64,000 bases of DNA from Algoriphagus terrigena DSM 22685 (GTDB taxonomy: Bacteria > Bacteroidota > Bacteroidia > Cytophagales > Cyclobacteriaceae), in NCBI RefSeq assembly GCF_000429445.1, contig NZ_AUBW01000011.1, positions 62,001-126,000 of the forward strand. Reading direction: 5' to 3'. Under the pieces are notes generated by a model. That model ran no database searches, was not told the origin of the DNA, and saw nothing but the letters and a program-made list of their open reading frames with translations. Positions 51,853 through 59,242 of this stretch are shown here, in pieces. The position numbers and the translations under genes were made by a program. How positions within the stretch are numbered: the stretch's first letter is position 1; each line of letters opens with the position of its first letter.

Positions 51853-52779
51853 ATGTCGCAACTCAGCACCAGACACCTGCTTGGAATCAAGGATATCACT
51901 GAGACAGATATTCGCCTGATTCTCGATACAGCTGCCAATTTTAAGGAAGTGATCAACCGACCGATCAAGCGGGTCCCTTCCCTTCGCGACATTACCATTG
52001 CCAACATTTTCTTCGAAAATTCCACCCGCACCCGCCTTTCCTTTGAGCTGGCGGAGAAGCGCCTCAGCGCCGACGTGGTCAATTTTTCATCCGCTAACAG
52101 CTCGGTGAAAAAAGGGGAAACGCTCGTGGATACGGTCAACAATATCCTGGCGATGAAGGTGGACATGGTTGTCATGCGCCATGCAAGCCCCGGAGCACCG
52201 CATTTCCTATCCAGAAATATCACCGCCAATATTGTCAATGCCGGAGATGGCACACACGAACATCCGACGCAGGCCCTGCTGGATGCCTTCTCGATGAGTG
52301 AGAAGCTCGGCGACCTGACCGGAAAGAAGATCGCCATCATCGGCGATATCCTTCACTCCCGAGTCGCGCTATCAAATATCTTCTGCCTGCAAAAGCTTGG
52401 AGCCGAAGTCATGGTCTGTGGACCGATTACATTGTTACCAAAATACATCGCCAGCCTGGGAGTAAAAGTGGAGCTGGATGTCATGAAGGCCCTCCAATGG
52501 TGTGACGTCGCAAACGTCCTAAGAATCCAGCTGGAGCGTCAGCAGATCAAGTATTTCCCGAGCCTGAGAGAGTATTCGCTCTACTACGGAATCAACAAGA
52601 AGATGCTGCAGTCACTCAACAAAGAGATCGTGGTGATGCACCCAGGACCGATCAACCGAGGCGTGGAATTGAGCTCAGACGCAGCAGATTCCGAGCACTC
52701 GATCATCCTCAATCAGGTCGAAAACGGCGTAGCCGTCCGAATGGCGGTCTTGTACTTGCTGGCGGGGATAAAGGGGTAG
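51853..52779 (+). CDS. pyrB: Aspartate carbamoyltransferase catalytic chain
   Basis: 308 residues. Joins carbamoyl phosphate and aspartate in the committed step of pyrimidine synthesis. FFENSTRTRLSFELAEKRL contains the carbamoyl-phosphate site STRTR near residue 57; HEHPTQALLDAF near 135 and MHPGPINRGVEL near 261 are the other active-site blocks. Length is standard for the catalytic chain. No pyrI regulatory chain is present, in line with the PyrR-linked class. Tandem repeats follow immediately. Confidence 0.97.
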   Translation: MSQLSTRHLLGIKDITETDIRLILDTAANFKEVINRPIKRVPSLRDITIANIFFENSTRTRLSFELAEKRLSADVVNFSSANSSVKKGETLVDTVNNILAMKVDMVVMRHASPGAPHFLSRNITANIVNAGDGTHEHPTQALLDAFSMSEKLGDLTGKKIAIIGDILHSRVALSNIFCLQKLGAEVMVCGPITLLPKYIASLGVKVELDVMKALQWCDVANVLRIQLERQQIKYFPSLREYSLYYGINKKMLQSLNKEIVVMHPGPINRGVELSSDAADSEHSIILNQVENGVAVRMAVLYLLAGIKG

Positions 52780-52806
52780 GATTCAGTGACCAGTAGCAGT
52801 AGGGTC

Positions 52807-53091
52807 ACCTCGGAAGCTAACTTTTTATCCTCGGAAGCAGGATAGTTTACCTCGGAGGGTAACTTTTTATGCTCTGAGGTAGGAGAGTTCACCTCGGAGG
52901 CTAACTTTTTATGTTTTGAAGTAAGATAGTTTACTTCGGAGGCTAACTTTTTATCCTCGGAAGTAGAAAAGTTCACCTCGGAGGGTAACTTTTTATGCTC
53001 CGAGGTAGGAGAGCTCACCTCGGAGGCTGACTTTTTATCCTCGGAAGTAGGAGAGTTTACTTCGGAAGGTAACTTCTTATGCTCGGAAGAG
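52807..53091. repeat. 42-bp tandem repeat array, about seven units
   Basis: Six full 42-bp units and one partial unit, each opening ACCTCGGAGG or ACTTCGGAGG followed by (C/G)TAACTTTTT. Units come in alternating types: those with ATCCTCGGAAG and those with ATGCTC, in order A-B-B'-A-B-A-B, implying an 84-bp higher period. Each unit is itself two related 21-bp halves with a shared CTCGGA core. The minus strand is open across the array (repeating peptide SEHKKLPSEVN), but without a good start. Confidence 0.9.
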
Positions 53092-53229
53092 ACTGAGGCT
53101 TGTTTCGGTTTATTCTGGCTCTCGATCTCAAATCCCCCTGTCCCCTTTGACTGCGATCAGCATTCCACACTGGGATTCGGGACCAAGGGGGAGTTGGCCC
53201 GAAGTAGCCAGTTTCCCGATTTTCAGCAC

Positions 53230-53310
53230 TAATTTTTCAATCTTGAAATTTTACAATCTTTCAATTCCCAACACCCATCATCCGACACCGGACATCCGAC
53301 ATCCTCTACA
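53230..53310. repeat. Eroded intergenic repeat, inverted relative to 57263-57300
   Basis: TCAATCTTGAAATTTTACAA and following TCTTTCAATTC are the reverse complement of the motif at 57270-57298 (GATTGAAAAATTTCAAGATT, then GTAAGATTGAAAAAT). It is followed by short direct repeats CCGACACCGGACATCCGACAT. Confidence 0.5.
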
Positions 53311-53372
53311 TTTATTCCCTGATTTCTTGCAGCAGGACGATATAATGCTGAAACTCGCAAAACGAATTTTTC

Positions 53373-54089
53373 ATGCTCACAGTAACGAATCTGATCAAGA
53401 AGTACGGCAAGCAAAATGCGGTCGACGACATTACATTTCATCTGGATGGAGGCGAAGTCGTGGGCTTGCTCGGTCCAAACGGAGCAGGGAAAAGCACCAC
53501 GATGAAGTGCATTGTGGGTCTGCTTCGCAAAACCTCCGGCGAAATCACAATCGGCGGCTTCGATCACTTGAGCGTGGAAGCCAAGCGCTTTTTCAGCTAC
53601 ATCCCTGAGACACCCTATGTCTATGATCTGCTGACTGTGAAGGAACACCTGCAGTTCATCGCTCAGGCATACGGCGTGAAGGATTGGCAGGCGCGGGGCA
53701 ATGAGCTCTTGGAGCTTTTTGAAATGGACGACAAAGCAAACAAACTGGGAAGGGATCTATCGAAAGGAATGCGCCAGAAAGTGTCCATCTGCTGTGCGCT
53801 CTTGCCGGATCCGCAGCTGTTGTTTTTTGACGAACCGATGATCGGGCTGGATCCCAAGGCAATCAAGAATACTAAAAAAATCTTCAAAAGTCTGAAGGAA
53901 GCAGGCAAGACCGTGCTCGTCAGTACGCACATGATCGACAGCGTGGAGGCAATCGCGGACCGGATTATGATCCTCAAAGATGGTCGCATCATCGGTAACG
54001 ACACCATCGCAAACCTGAAACAACAGGCTGAACAAAGTGAGGGATCGACCTTGGAAGATCTGTTTCTAGAAATGACAAAAGATGCTTGA
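53373..54089 (+). CDS. ABC transporter ATP-binding protein
   Basis: 238 residues; drives the permease encoded next. Walker A GPNGAGKST near residue 33, Walker B LLFFDEPMIGLD near 148 and the switch histidine in STHMID near 184 are intact. The signature is LSKGMRQK near 128, a common variant of LSGGQ in this exporter group. It overlaps the permease start by 8 bp. Of ABC-2-type exporters by family, but the cargo is unknown. Confidence 0.95.
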   Translation: MLTVTNLIKKYGKQNAVDDITFHLDGGEVVGLLGPNGAGKSTTMKCIVGLLRKTSGEITIGGFDHLSVEAKRFFSYIPETPYVYDLLTVKEHLQFIAQAYGVKDWQARGNELLELFEMDDKANKLGRDLSKGMRQKVSICCALLPDPQLLFFDEPMIGLDPKAIKNTKKIFKSLKEAGKTVLVSTHMIDSVEAIADRIMILKDGRIIGNDTIANLKQQAEQSEGSTLEDLFLEMTKDA

Positions 54090-55719
54090 GATTAGACTTT
54101 TGCTCAAGAAGGACTTTTGGATTCTGATCAATAACCTCAAGCTTATCCTTCGCAATCCCCTCCGGCTGATTCCATACGGGATATTGGTGGGATACTTTAC
54201 GTTTGTCTATTCTCAGGGAACCAAGAAAAGGGAATCTGGGGATTTCGATCAGCTTCAGGACTTGGGCGCTGATGGCTTGCCTGAGACGAATTTTGCCATG
54301 CAAAATGTAGTCGGAGGGATCACAATCCTGGCGCTGGGATTTTTGGTGTTTCAGCTGTACCGGGCGACCAAAAGCAACGTGAGTTTTTTCAAGATGGCGG
54401 ATGTCAACCTCCTTTTCACCGCTCCGGTCAAGCCGGAAAACCTGCTGCTCTACTACATGGCGAGATCCATCATCCCGTCGCTGGGTGGAGCCATCCTTTT
54501 TGTGATCTATGGCGCAAGTCAGTTAACCAGCCAGTTTGAACTGACGCTTGGGAAAGGGATTTTTATCATCCTGGGGTTTGCTCTTTTCATGTTTATGGTC
54601 TTTCCCATCCGTTTTTTGATTTACACGCTCCATACCAAATATGGGGTGATGGACTACATCCGCGGGGGTGTGATCGGACTCGGCGTCGCCTTGGGCTTGA
54701 TCATCCTGATCCCCGGATTTCTTGCTGACAAGTTCTGGCAGGGGATGTTTTCCTGGGTGGCATCGCCGTGGTTTGACTTGTTTCCCCTCGTCGGATGGAG
54801 CCGGGGGATTATTAGTTATGCCACACATGAAAATCTGCTTTTAGCATTTGGCTATCTGGGTTTGTATGGACTTTCCTACTATACCGTCGTGAAGTTGGTC
54901 ATCCGCTTTGCGGGCTATTACTACGAGGATGTGTTGGAAGCGACCAAGACGAATGAGGATAAGCTGGAGAAAGTGAGGGGCAAACAAGGCGTGGATGAGG
55001 GAAGCTATAGCCTGAATACAAAGAAACAATTGGCTTTGCCGGATTTCGGCGCCGGAGCAAAGGCGCTTTATTGGAGAAATTACATCCACAGCAGTCGTCA
55101 GGATTTTCATCCGATCATCGGGATCTATACGATCAGCATGGCAGTGATTGGGATTGTCCTGGCCGGGCTGTCCAACTTCGACTGGTTTTCGCACAAAGTG
55201 CTGTATTTCTACCTGCTTTTCATGCTCTTTTTCTACTTCATGGCAGGGATCGGCAGGGCAAATATCGGCGATCTGAAGAAGCCATTTTTCATCCTTATTC
55301 CGGCGACTTGGACTTCGAAGTTCTGGAATATGATCAAGCTGGATATCGTGCAGACAGTGTTGTTTGCGGTAATCCTGATCGTGCCGTCCGTATTCTTGGC
55401 ACATGTGAGTATCTGGCTGATTCCATTGTTTGTGGTCGGGATTGTCGTCTGCTATTTGATCGGTTTCGCCATTAATATCATTCCCCAGGTCGGCTTGGAC
55501 GAGGGCTGGGACCGCAAATTGATCAAGCCGTTTATGATCGGAGGCATCATCTTTTTTGGAGTTATTCCACCTGTGATCCTGAGCATAATCGTGTTTCTGA
55601 TCACCAGGCAATTCGTATGGACACTGCTTACCGGAGTCGTTGGGTTGTCGTTCGTCGCGGCGATCTTACTTCATGTGACGCTGGATGTGCTGAAGCGGAT
55701 TGAGTTTAAGGAAGTGTAG
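54082..55719 (+). CDS. ABC exporter permease
   Basis: 545 residues with about 12 hydrophobic helices in two groups, split by a hydrophilic stretch at about 290-330 (TNEDKLEKVRGKQG). It pairs with the ATPase just upstream. Layout and length fit the family I know as putative ABC exporter, but I give that from memory. No signal peptide. Substrate unknown. It ends 175 bp before the cbs gene. Confidence 0.85.
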   Translation: MLEIRLLLKKDFWILINNLKLILRNPLRLIPYGILVGYFTFVYSQGTKKRESGDFDQLQDLGADGLPETNFAMQNVVGGITILALGFLVFQLYRATKSNVSFFKMADVNLLFTAPVKPENLLLYYMARSIIPSLGGAILFVIYGASQLTSQFELTLGKGIFIILGFALFMFMVFPIRFLIYTLHTKYGVMDYIRGGVIGLGVALGLIILIPGFLADKFWQGMFSWVASPWFDLFPLVGWSRGIISYATHENLLLAFGYLGLYGLSYYTVVKLVIRFAGYYYEDVLEATKTNEDKLEKVRGKQGVDEGSYSLNTKKQLALPDFGAGAKALYWRNYIHSSRQDFHPIIGIYTISMAVIGIVLAGLSNFDWFSHKVLYFYLLFMLFFYFMAGIGRANIGDLKKPFFILIPATWTSKFWNMIKLDIVQTVLFAVILIVPSVFLAHVSIWLIPLFVVGIVVCYLIGFAINIIPQVGLDEGWDRKLIKPFMIGGIIFFGVIPPVILSIIVFLITRQFVWTLLTGVVGLSFVAAILLHVTLDVLKRIEFKEV

Positions 55720-55864
55720 GTTTTCAGGAGGCAGTTCGCCGGTTGGCTCCAACCGCTTCGACTACCTGATAGCTCGAATCGGAACTCCCGAAATGACGAG
55801 GGTTGTTAGCAAAATATAATTTGGTATAAAAGTTCGAGCCTCGCCGCTAGCCGGAAAATTCGTT

Positions 55865-55872
55865 TAATTTTG
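55865..55872 (+). promoter_or_regulatory. Bacteroidota -7 box upstream of cbs
   Basis: TAATTTTG is an exact TAnnTTTG match, 22 nt before the cbs ATG. The -33 position is poor. Confidence 0.4.
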
Positions 55873-55894
55873 ATCCAACCAAATGTAACTGACC

Positions 55895-57262
55895 ATGATC
55901 TATAACTCCATCATCGATACCATCGGCAATACGCCGATGATCCGCCTGAATAAGCTCGCCAAAGACATCAAAGGCGAGGTGCTAGTAAAGGTGGAATACT
56001 TCAACCCGGGCAATTCCATGAAAGACCGGATGGCGATCAAGATGGTGGAGGATGCAGAAAAAGCCGGGCTATTGAAGCCGGGCGGTACGCTCATCGAAGG
56101 CACGAGCGGCAATACCGGGATGGGTTTGGCGCTGGCCGCAGTCGCCAAAGGCTACAAGTGCATCTTCACCATGGCTGATAAGCAGTCCAAGGAGAAGATT
56201 GACATCCTCCGGGCTGTGGGTGCGGAAGTGGTCGTCTGCCCGACCAATGTGACACCTGACGATCCGAGGTCTTACTATTCGGTTGCCAAGAAGCTGAACC
56301 GTGATATTCCCAATTCTTTTTACCCCAACCAATACGACAACCTGTCCAATTCGCTCGCTCACTACGAGACGACCGGGCCGGAAATCTGGAACGATACCGA
56401 TGGGAAAATCACCCATTATGCAGCCGGTGTGGGCACTGGCGGATCCATGTGCGGTACCGCCAAATACCTCAAAGAGCAGAACTCTGCCGTTGTAACCGTC
56501 GGGATCGATACCTACGGTTCGGTTTTCAAAAAATACAAGGAGACCGGGATCTTCGATGAAAAGGAAGTTTATCCTTACCTGACCGAAGGAATTGGAGAGG
56601 ATATCTTGCCTAAAAATGTGGATTTCAGTCTGATTGACCACTTTATCAAAGTGACAGACAAAGATGCTGCAGTGATGACCCGTCGATTGGCTAAAGAAGA
56701 AGGGCTTTTTGTGGGTTGGTCCTGCGGATCGGCGGTACATGGAGCGCTGGAATATGCCAAAGAACACCTGAAAGAAGGGGACCGAATGGTGATCATCCTG
56801 CCCGATCACGGCACCCGATACCTCGGAAAAGTGTACAATGACGAGTGGATGAGGAATCACGGCTTTTTGGAAGACAAGTCCTTCTCGACCGCAAGAGATA
56901 TCATTGCGTTGCGAGCAGGAACTTATCATTTGCTTTCTGTGAAAAAAACCGATTCTGTCAAGGAAGCGATTGCGCTGATGAACGAGCGAAGCATCTCCCA
57001 GATTCCCGTGCTGGAAGGCGAGGAAGTCGTGGGCTGCCTGACAGACAACAAGCTTCTGTCCAAGATCATCGAAAATCCAACGCTGAAGGATGCGACAGTC
57101 GCTGAGGTGATGGAAAGCTCCATGCAGTTTGTAGCGCTGGATTCTACCTTGGACGTGCTGTCCTCGATGATTGAAAAAGAGAAGGCGGTCTTGGTCCGTG
57201 ATAGCCTGGATAATATTCACATCATCACCAAGCACGACATCCTGGAGGCGTTTACGAAGTGA
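55895..57262 (+). CDS. cbs: Cystathionine beta-synthase
   Basis: 455 residues. PLP enzyme joining serine and homocysteine to cystathionine in transsulfuration. The PLP lysine lies in NPGNSMKDRMA near residue 43, the phosphate loop EGTSGNTGMG near 68, and GVGTGGSMCGTAKYL near 175. After about residue 335 two CBS motifs follow (YHLLSVKKTDSVKEAIALM, then EVMESSMQFVALDSTLDVL), as in eukaryotic and bacterial CBS; without them the enzyme would be CysK or CysM. No heme-binding N-terminal domain. A PLP plus CBS-pair length of about 455 is normal. Confidence 0.92.
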   Translation: MIYNSIIDTIGNTPMIRLNKLAKDIKGEVLVKVEYFNPGNSMKDRMAIKMVEDAEKAGLLKPGGTLIEGTSGNTGMGLALAAVAKGYKCIFTMADKQSKEKIDILRAVGAEVVVCPTNVTPDDPRSYYSVAKKLNRDIPNSFYPNQYDNLSNSLAHYETTGPEIWNDTDGKITHYAAGVGTGGSMCGTAKYLKEQNSAVVTVGIDTYGSVFKKYKETGIFDEKEVYPYLTEGIGEDILPKNVDFSLIDHFIKVTDKDAAVMTRRLAKEEGLFVGWSCGSAVHGALEYAKEHLKEGDRMVIILPDHGTRYLGKVYNDEWMRNHGFLEDKSFSTARDIIALRAGTYHLLSVKKTDSVKEAIALMNERSISQIPVLEGEEVVGCLTDNKLLSKIIENPTLKDATVAEVMESSMQFVALDSTLDVLSSMIEKEKAVLVRDSLDNIHIITKHDILEAFTK

Positions 57263-57455
57263 GTGGATTGAAAAATTTCAAGATTGTAAGATTGAAAAAT
57301 GGCTACAAGCGGCGCGGTAAGGTGTTCAGCACCGGCTGAAAGCCCGTAAATTGTAAACTTGTGCTGAGCGTAGCCGAAGCATCAAAAATCTAAAATATCG
57401 GGAGTTCGGAAGTCCGAAATGTCCGTTACTCGATAGAAAGCGTACATCAGTAGCA
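57263..57455. repeat. Eroded intergenic repeat after cbs
   Basis: GATTGAAAAAT occurs twice (about 57268 and 57290) around TTTCAAGATTGTAA, the inverse of the 53230 motif. Further on, GGGAGTTCGGAAGTCCGAAA is a short imperfect palindrome. No gene seen. Confidence 0.5.
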
Positions 57456-58112
57456 ATGACACCATCACAGATTCAAAAGCTGTTTCAGCAATACCCCGAG
57501 TTCAGTATCCAAGAAAGTCTCAAAAAGGGCTGGGAAATATTCAAGGTTCAGCCCCTAAATTCGGTCGCCTTTGCGATGTTGATTTTCTCCATTCAGGGGC
57601 TTTCGACTTTATATCTTAAAGATTTCAGTCTGCTGATCAGTATTATCATTTCCCCAGCCTTGACAGCGGGATTTTTCCTCGTAGCCAACCGAATCAGCCG
57701 CGGTGTGGAGGTTCAGTTCTCCAATTATTTCGACGGTTTTTCCTATTGGGGGATCTTGATTGTCACCTCTTTGGTGTCTGGAATTATCATCTTTTTTGGA
57801 ATTCTGTTACTGATCATTCCCGGAATCTACCTGGCCGTGGCATTTACTTTTGCCATTCCCTTTGCCTTATATTCCGGTACAGATTTTTGGACTTCCCTAG
57901 AGCTGAGCCTTAAACTGATCACCAAGAATTGGTGGAAGTTCTTTGGCTTTGTGATCGTGCTGCTAGTCTTCAACATCCTAGGATTCTTGTGTTTTTTTAT
58001 CGGGATTTTGGTGACAATCCCGGTGAGTTATTTTGCGATTTATGCAGTTTTTGAGGAGTTGACGCGGGATGCGCTGGCGGAGCCGGAGGTTATTCATGCG
58101 CCAGAATCATAG
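57456..58112 (+). CDS. Membrane protein of unknown function
   Basis: 218 residues. An amphipathic N-terminus (IQESLKKGWEIFKVQPLNSV) is followed by about five membrane helices, the last two flanking LKLITKNWWKFFGFVIVLLV. The layout resembles the membrane domains found with glycerophosphodiester phosphodiesterases and DUF975 proteins, but I cannot confirm it. It ends inside the 3' end of the opposite-strand acyltransferase, overlapping 23 bp, so the two genes converge. Confidence 0.8.
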   Translation: MTPSQIQKLFQQYPEFSIQESLKKGWEIFKVQPLNSVAFAMLIFSIQGLSTLYLKDFSLLISIIISPALTAGFFLVANRISRGVEVQFSNYFDGFSYWGILIVTSLVSGIIIFFGILLLIIPGIYLAVAFTFAIPFALYSGTDFWTSLELSLKLITKNWWKFFGFVIVLLVFNILGFLCFFIGILVTIPVSYFAIYAVFEELTRDALAEPEVIHAPES

Positions 58113-58818
58113 CCTCCAGCCGGTTTCTGCTTTTATCAGCGAGGTCATTTACAGCTGTGTCTGAAGGAAGGGGAGGAGTGATGGCACCTGAGAAATAGAC
58201 CCTGACTTTGCCCGGAGCAAGCAAAAGAGAACCCCGAGCCATGATCTTGTCCGCACCGATGATCGCCATCGGAAGGATGGGGATTTGGGTTTCGACAGCA
58301 AGGCGAAAAGCACCTTTTTGAAAAGGAAGCAAAGTCTCTGCTGAATTGTTTCTGGTGCCTTCCGGAGCCACCACGATGGAGATGCCCTGATTAAGAAAAC
58401 GGACGAGCTTCTCCACACTGATTCGCCTCGATTCCGCATCACTGCGATCTACCCACACGGCCAGCATGCCGACCACCGTGCCGAAAACCGGGATTTTTGA
58501 CAGTTCCTTTTTACCGATGGAACGGACTTCCTGAGGGATCATCAGCGGGATCACGGGTGCGTCGACGAAGGACCGGTGATTGAAGATGTAGATGTAAGGC
58601 TTGCTTCGATCGATATTCTCTAACCCATGTACTTCGTAGCGGACGCCCGAGAGGAAGGACCAAATTCCCGCCCAAAGGCGGATAAAGAAAAACGATACCT
58701 TGTCACCCCGCTCGCTGATCAGTAACGGAACCAGGATAAACAAGCTGAAGACCAGCATCAGTGCGACAAACAGCAGCACTGAATAAATGGTATAAATCCA
58801 CTGGAAGAATTTGATCAT
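58090..58818 (-). CDS. plsC: 1-acyl-sn-glycerol-3-phosphate acyltransferase (PlsC family)
   Basis: 242 residues. Adds the second acyl chain in phospholipid synthesis. The catalytic NHRSFVDAP near residue 77 gives the H-x4-D motif, and EGTRNNSAE near 152 is the substrate-phosphate block. An N-terminal membrane helix (FVALMLVFSLFILVPLLI) anchors it to the inner membrane. Length is normal. It converges with the 57456 gene. Lyso-ornithine or other acyltransferases of the same fold are an alternative. Confidence 0.9.
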   Translation of the reverse strand: MIKFFQWIYTIYSVLLFVALMLVFSLFILVPLLISERGDKVSFFFIRLWAGIWSFLSGVRYEVHGLENIDRSKPYIYIFNHRSFVDAPVIPLMIPQEVRSIGKKELSKIPVFGTVVGMLAVWVDRSDAESRRISVEKLVRFLNQGISIVVAPEGTRNNSAETLLPFQKGAFRLAVETQIPILPMAIIGADKIMARGSLLLAPGKVRVYFSGAITPPLPSDTAVNDLADKSRNRLEAMILAHE

Positions 58819-58839
58819 CCGGAATATTCGTTATTTTTG
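58810..58839 (+). promoter_or_regulatory. Promoter driving a small-RNA candidate
   Basis: TTTG at 58810-58813, 18-nt spacer and TATTTTTG at 58832-58839 form a full Bacteroidota promoter that points away from plsC, whose start codon it overlaps. Transcription would begin near 58845. Confidence 0.5.
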
Positions 58840-58844
58840 GGTTC

Positions 58845-58912
58845 GTAATTAACCTTCAACTCTTTGTTTGCAGGCCTCGTTCCGATCCGTCGGGGCGAGG
58901 CTTAATTTTTTC
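58845..58912 (+). ncRNA. Candidate small RNA with intrinsic terminator
   Basis: Between the promoter and TTAATTTTTTC lies a short transcript of about 68 nt. It ends in a 12-bp hairpin: GCCTCGTTCCGA at 58874-58885, loop TCCG, TCGGGGCGAGGC at 58890-58901 (two G-T pairs). No coding frame of note fits. The promoter-plus-terminator arrangement is the evidence; no RNA family is recognised. Confidence 0.4.
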
Positions 58913-59124
58913 TCGTAGGCAGTTTTAGCCCGAAGGCCCCTGAGAATGGCTTTTCATACATGAACTGAGTTATTGGATTTTTATACAACCTCTAATTTTT
59001 TGTTGGTACGACAGGCCTTTTTCAAAGAAACAACAGCTGATGAGTGGTCCTAAATCGCTGAATCCTTGATCAAAGCGGTATGCATTATTTCAAGTTCGGC
59101 ATTCCTTATTTAACATTATTTTCC
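58913..59124. other. Intergenic region upstream of the rpsA promoter
   Basis: No gene or RNA seen between the small-RNA candidate and the rpsA promoter box. The text is ordinary AT-rich spacer. Confidence 0.4.
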
Positions 59125-59132
59125 TACTTTTG
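59125..59132 (+). promoter_or_regulatory. Bacteroidota -7 box of rpsA
   Basis: TACTTTTG, exact TAnnTTTG. Transcription near 59139 would give a leader of about 104 nt before the rpsA ATG. The -33 site is weak (ATTC at 59101-59104). Confidence 0.55.
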
Positions 59133-59195
59133 CAGTCCGTTCGAGTGAGCGGTGTGCTTTGGAGTATTCAAGGTGCTGATTTCTAACCACAAAAC

Positions 59196-59234
59196 TTCAG
59201 TCCGATGACTCTGGGACTGAGGCTAATCAGAGTC
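59196..59234 (+). promoter_or_regulatory. Predicted H-type pseudoknot in the rpsA leader
   Basis: Four arms in the order A-B-A'-B'. A is TTCAGTCC (59196-59203), pairing with A' GGACTGAG (59214-59221), and B is GACTCTG (59207-59213), pairing with B' CAGAGTC (59228-59234). Loop 1 is 3 nt, B and A' are directly adjacent, and loop 3 is 6 nt, the standard geometry for coaxial H-type pseudoknots. The structure ends 8 nt before the start codon, so it could block ribosome entry. S1 autoregulation is known in E. coli; this leader may do the same by different structure. Confidence 0.6.
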
Positions 59235-59242
59235 GAAAAACT

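Noticed and set aside
52713..53018. Open minus-strand frame of about 100 codons across the 42-bp array
   Set aside because: It starts at GTG inside the repeats and its peptide is only the translated repeat; no domain or export signal.
52807..53091. CRISPR array
   Set aside because: Units run end to end without unique spacers, and no cas gene is present.
56069..57235. Minus-strand frame of 388 codons opposite cbs
   Set aside because: Antisense shadow of a well-identified enzyme.
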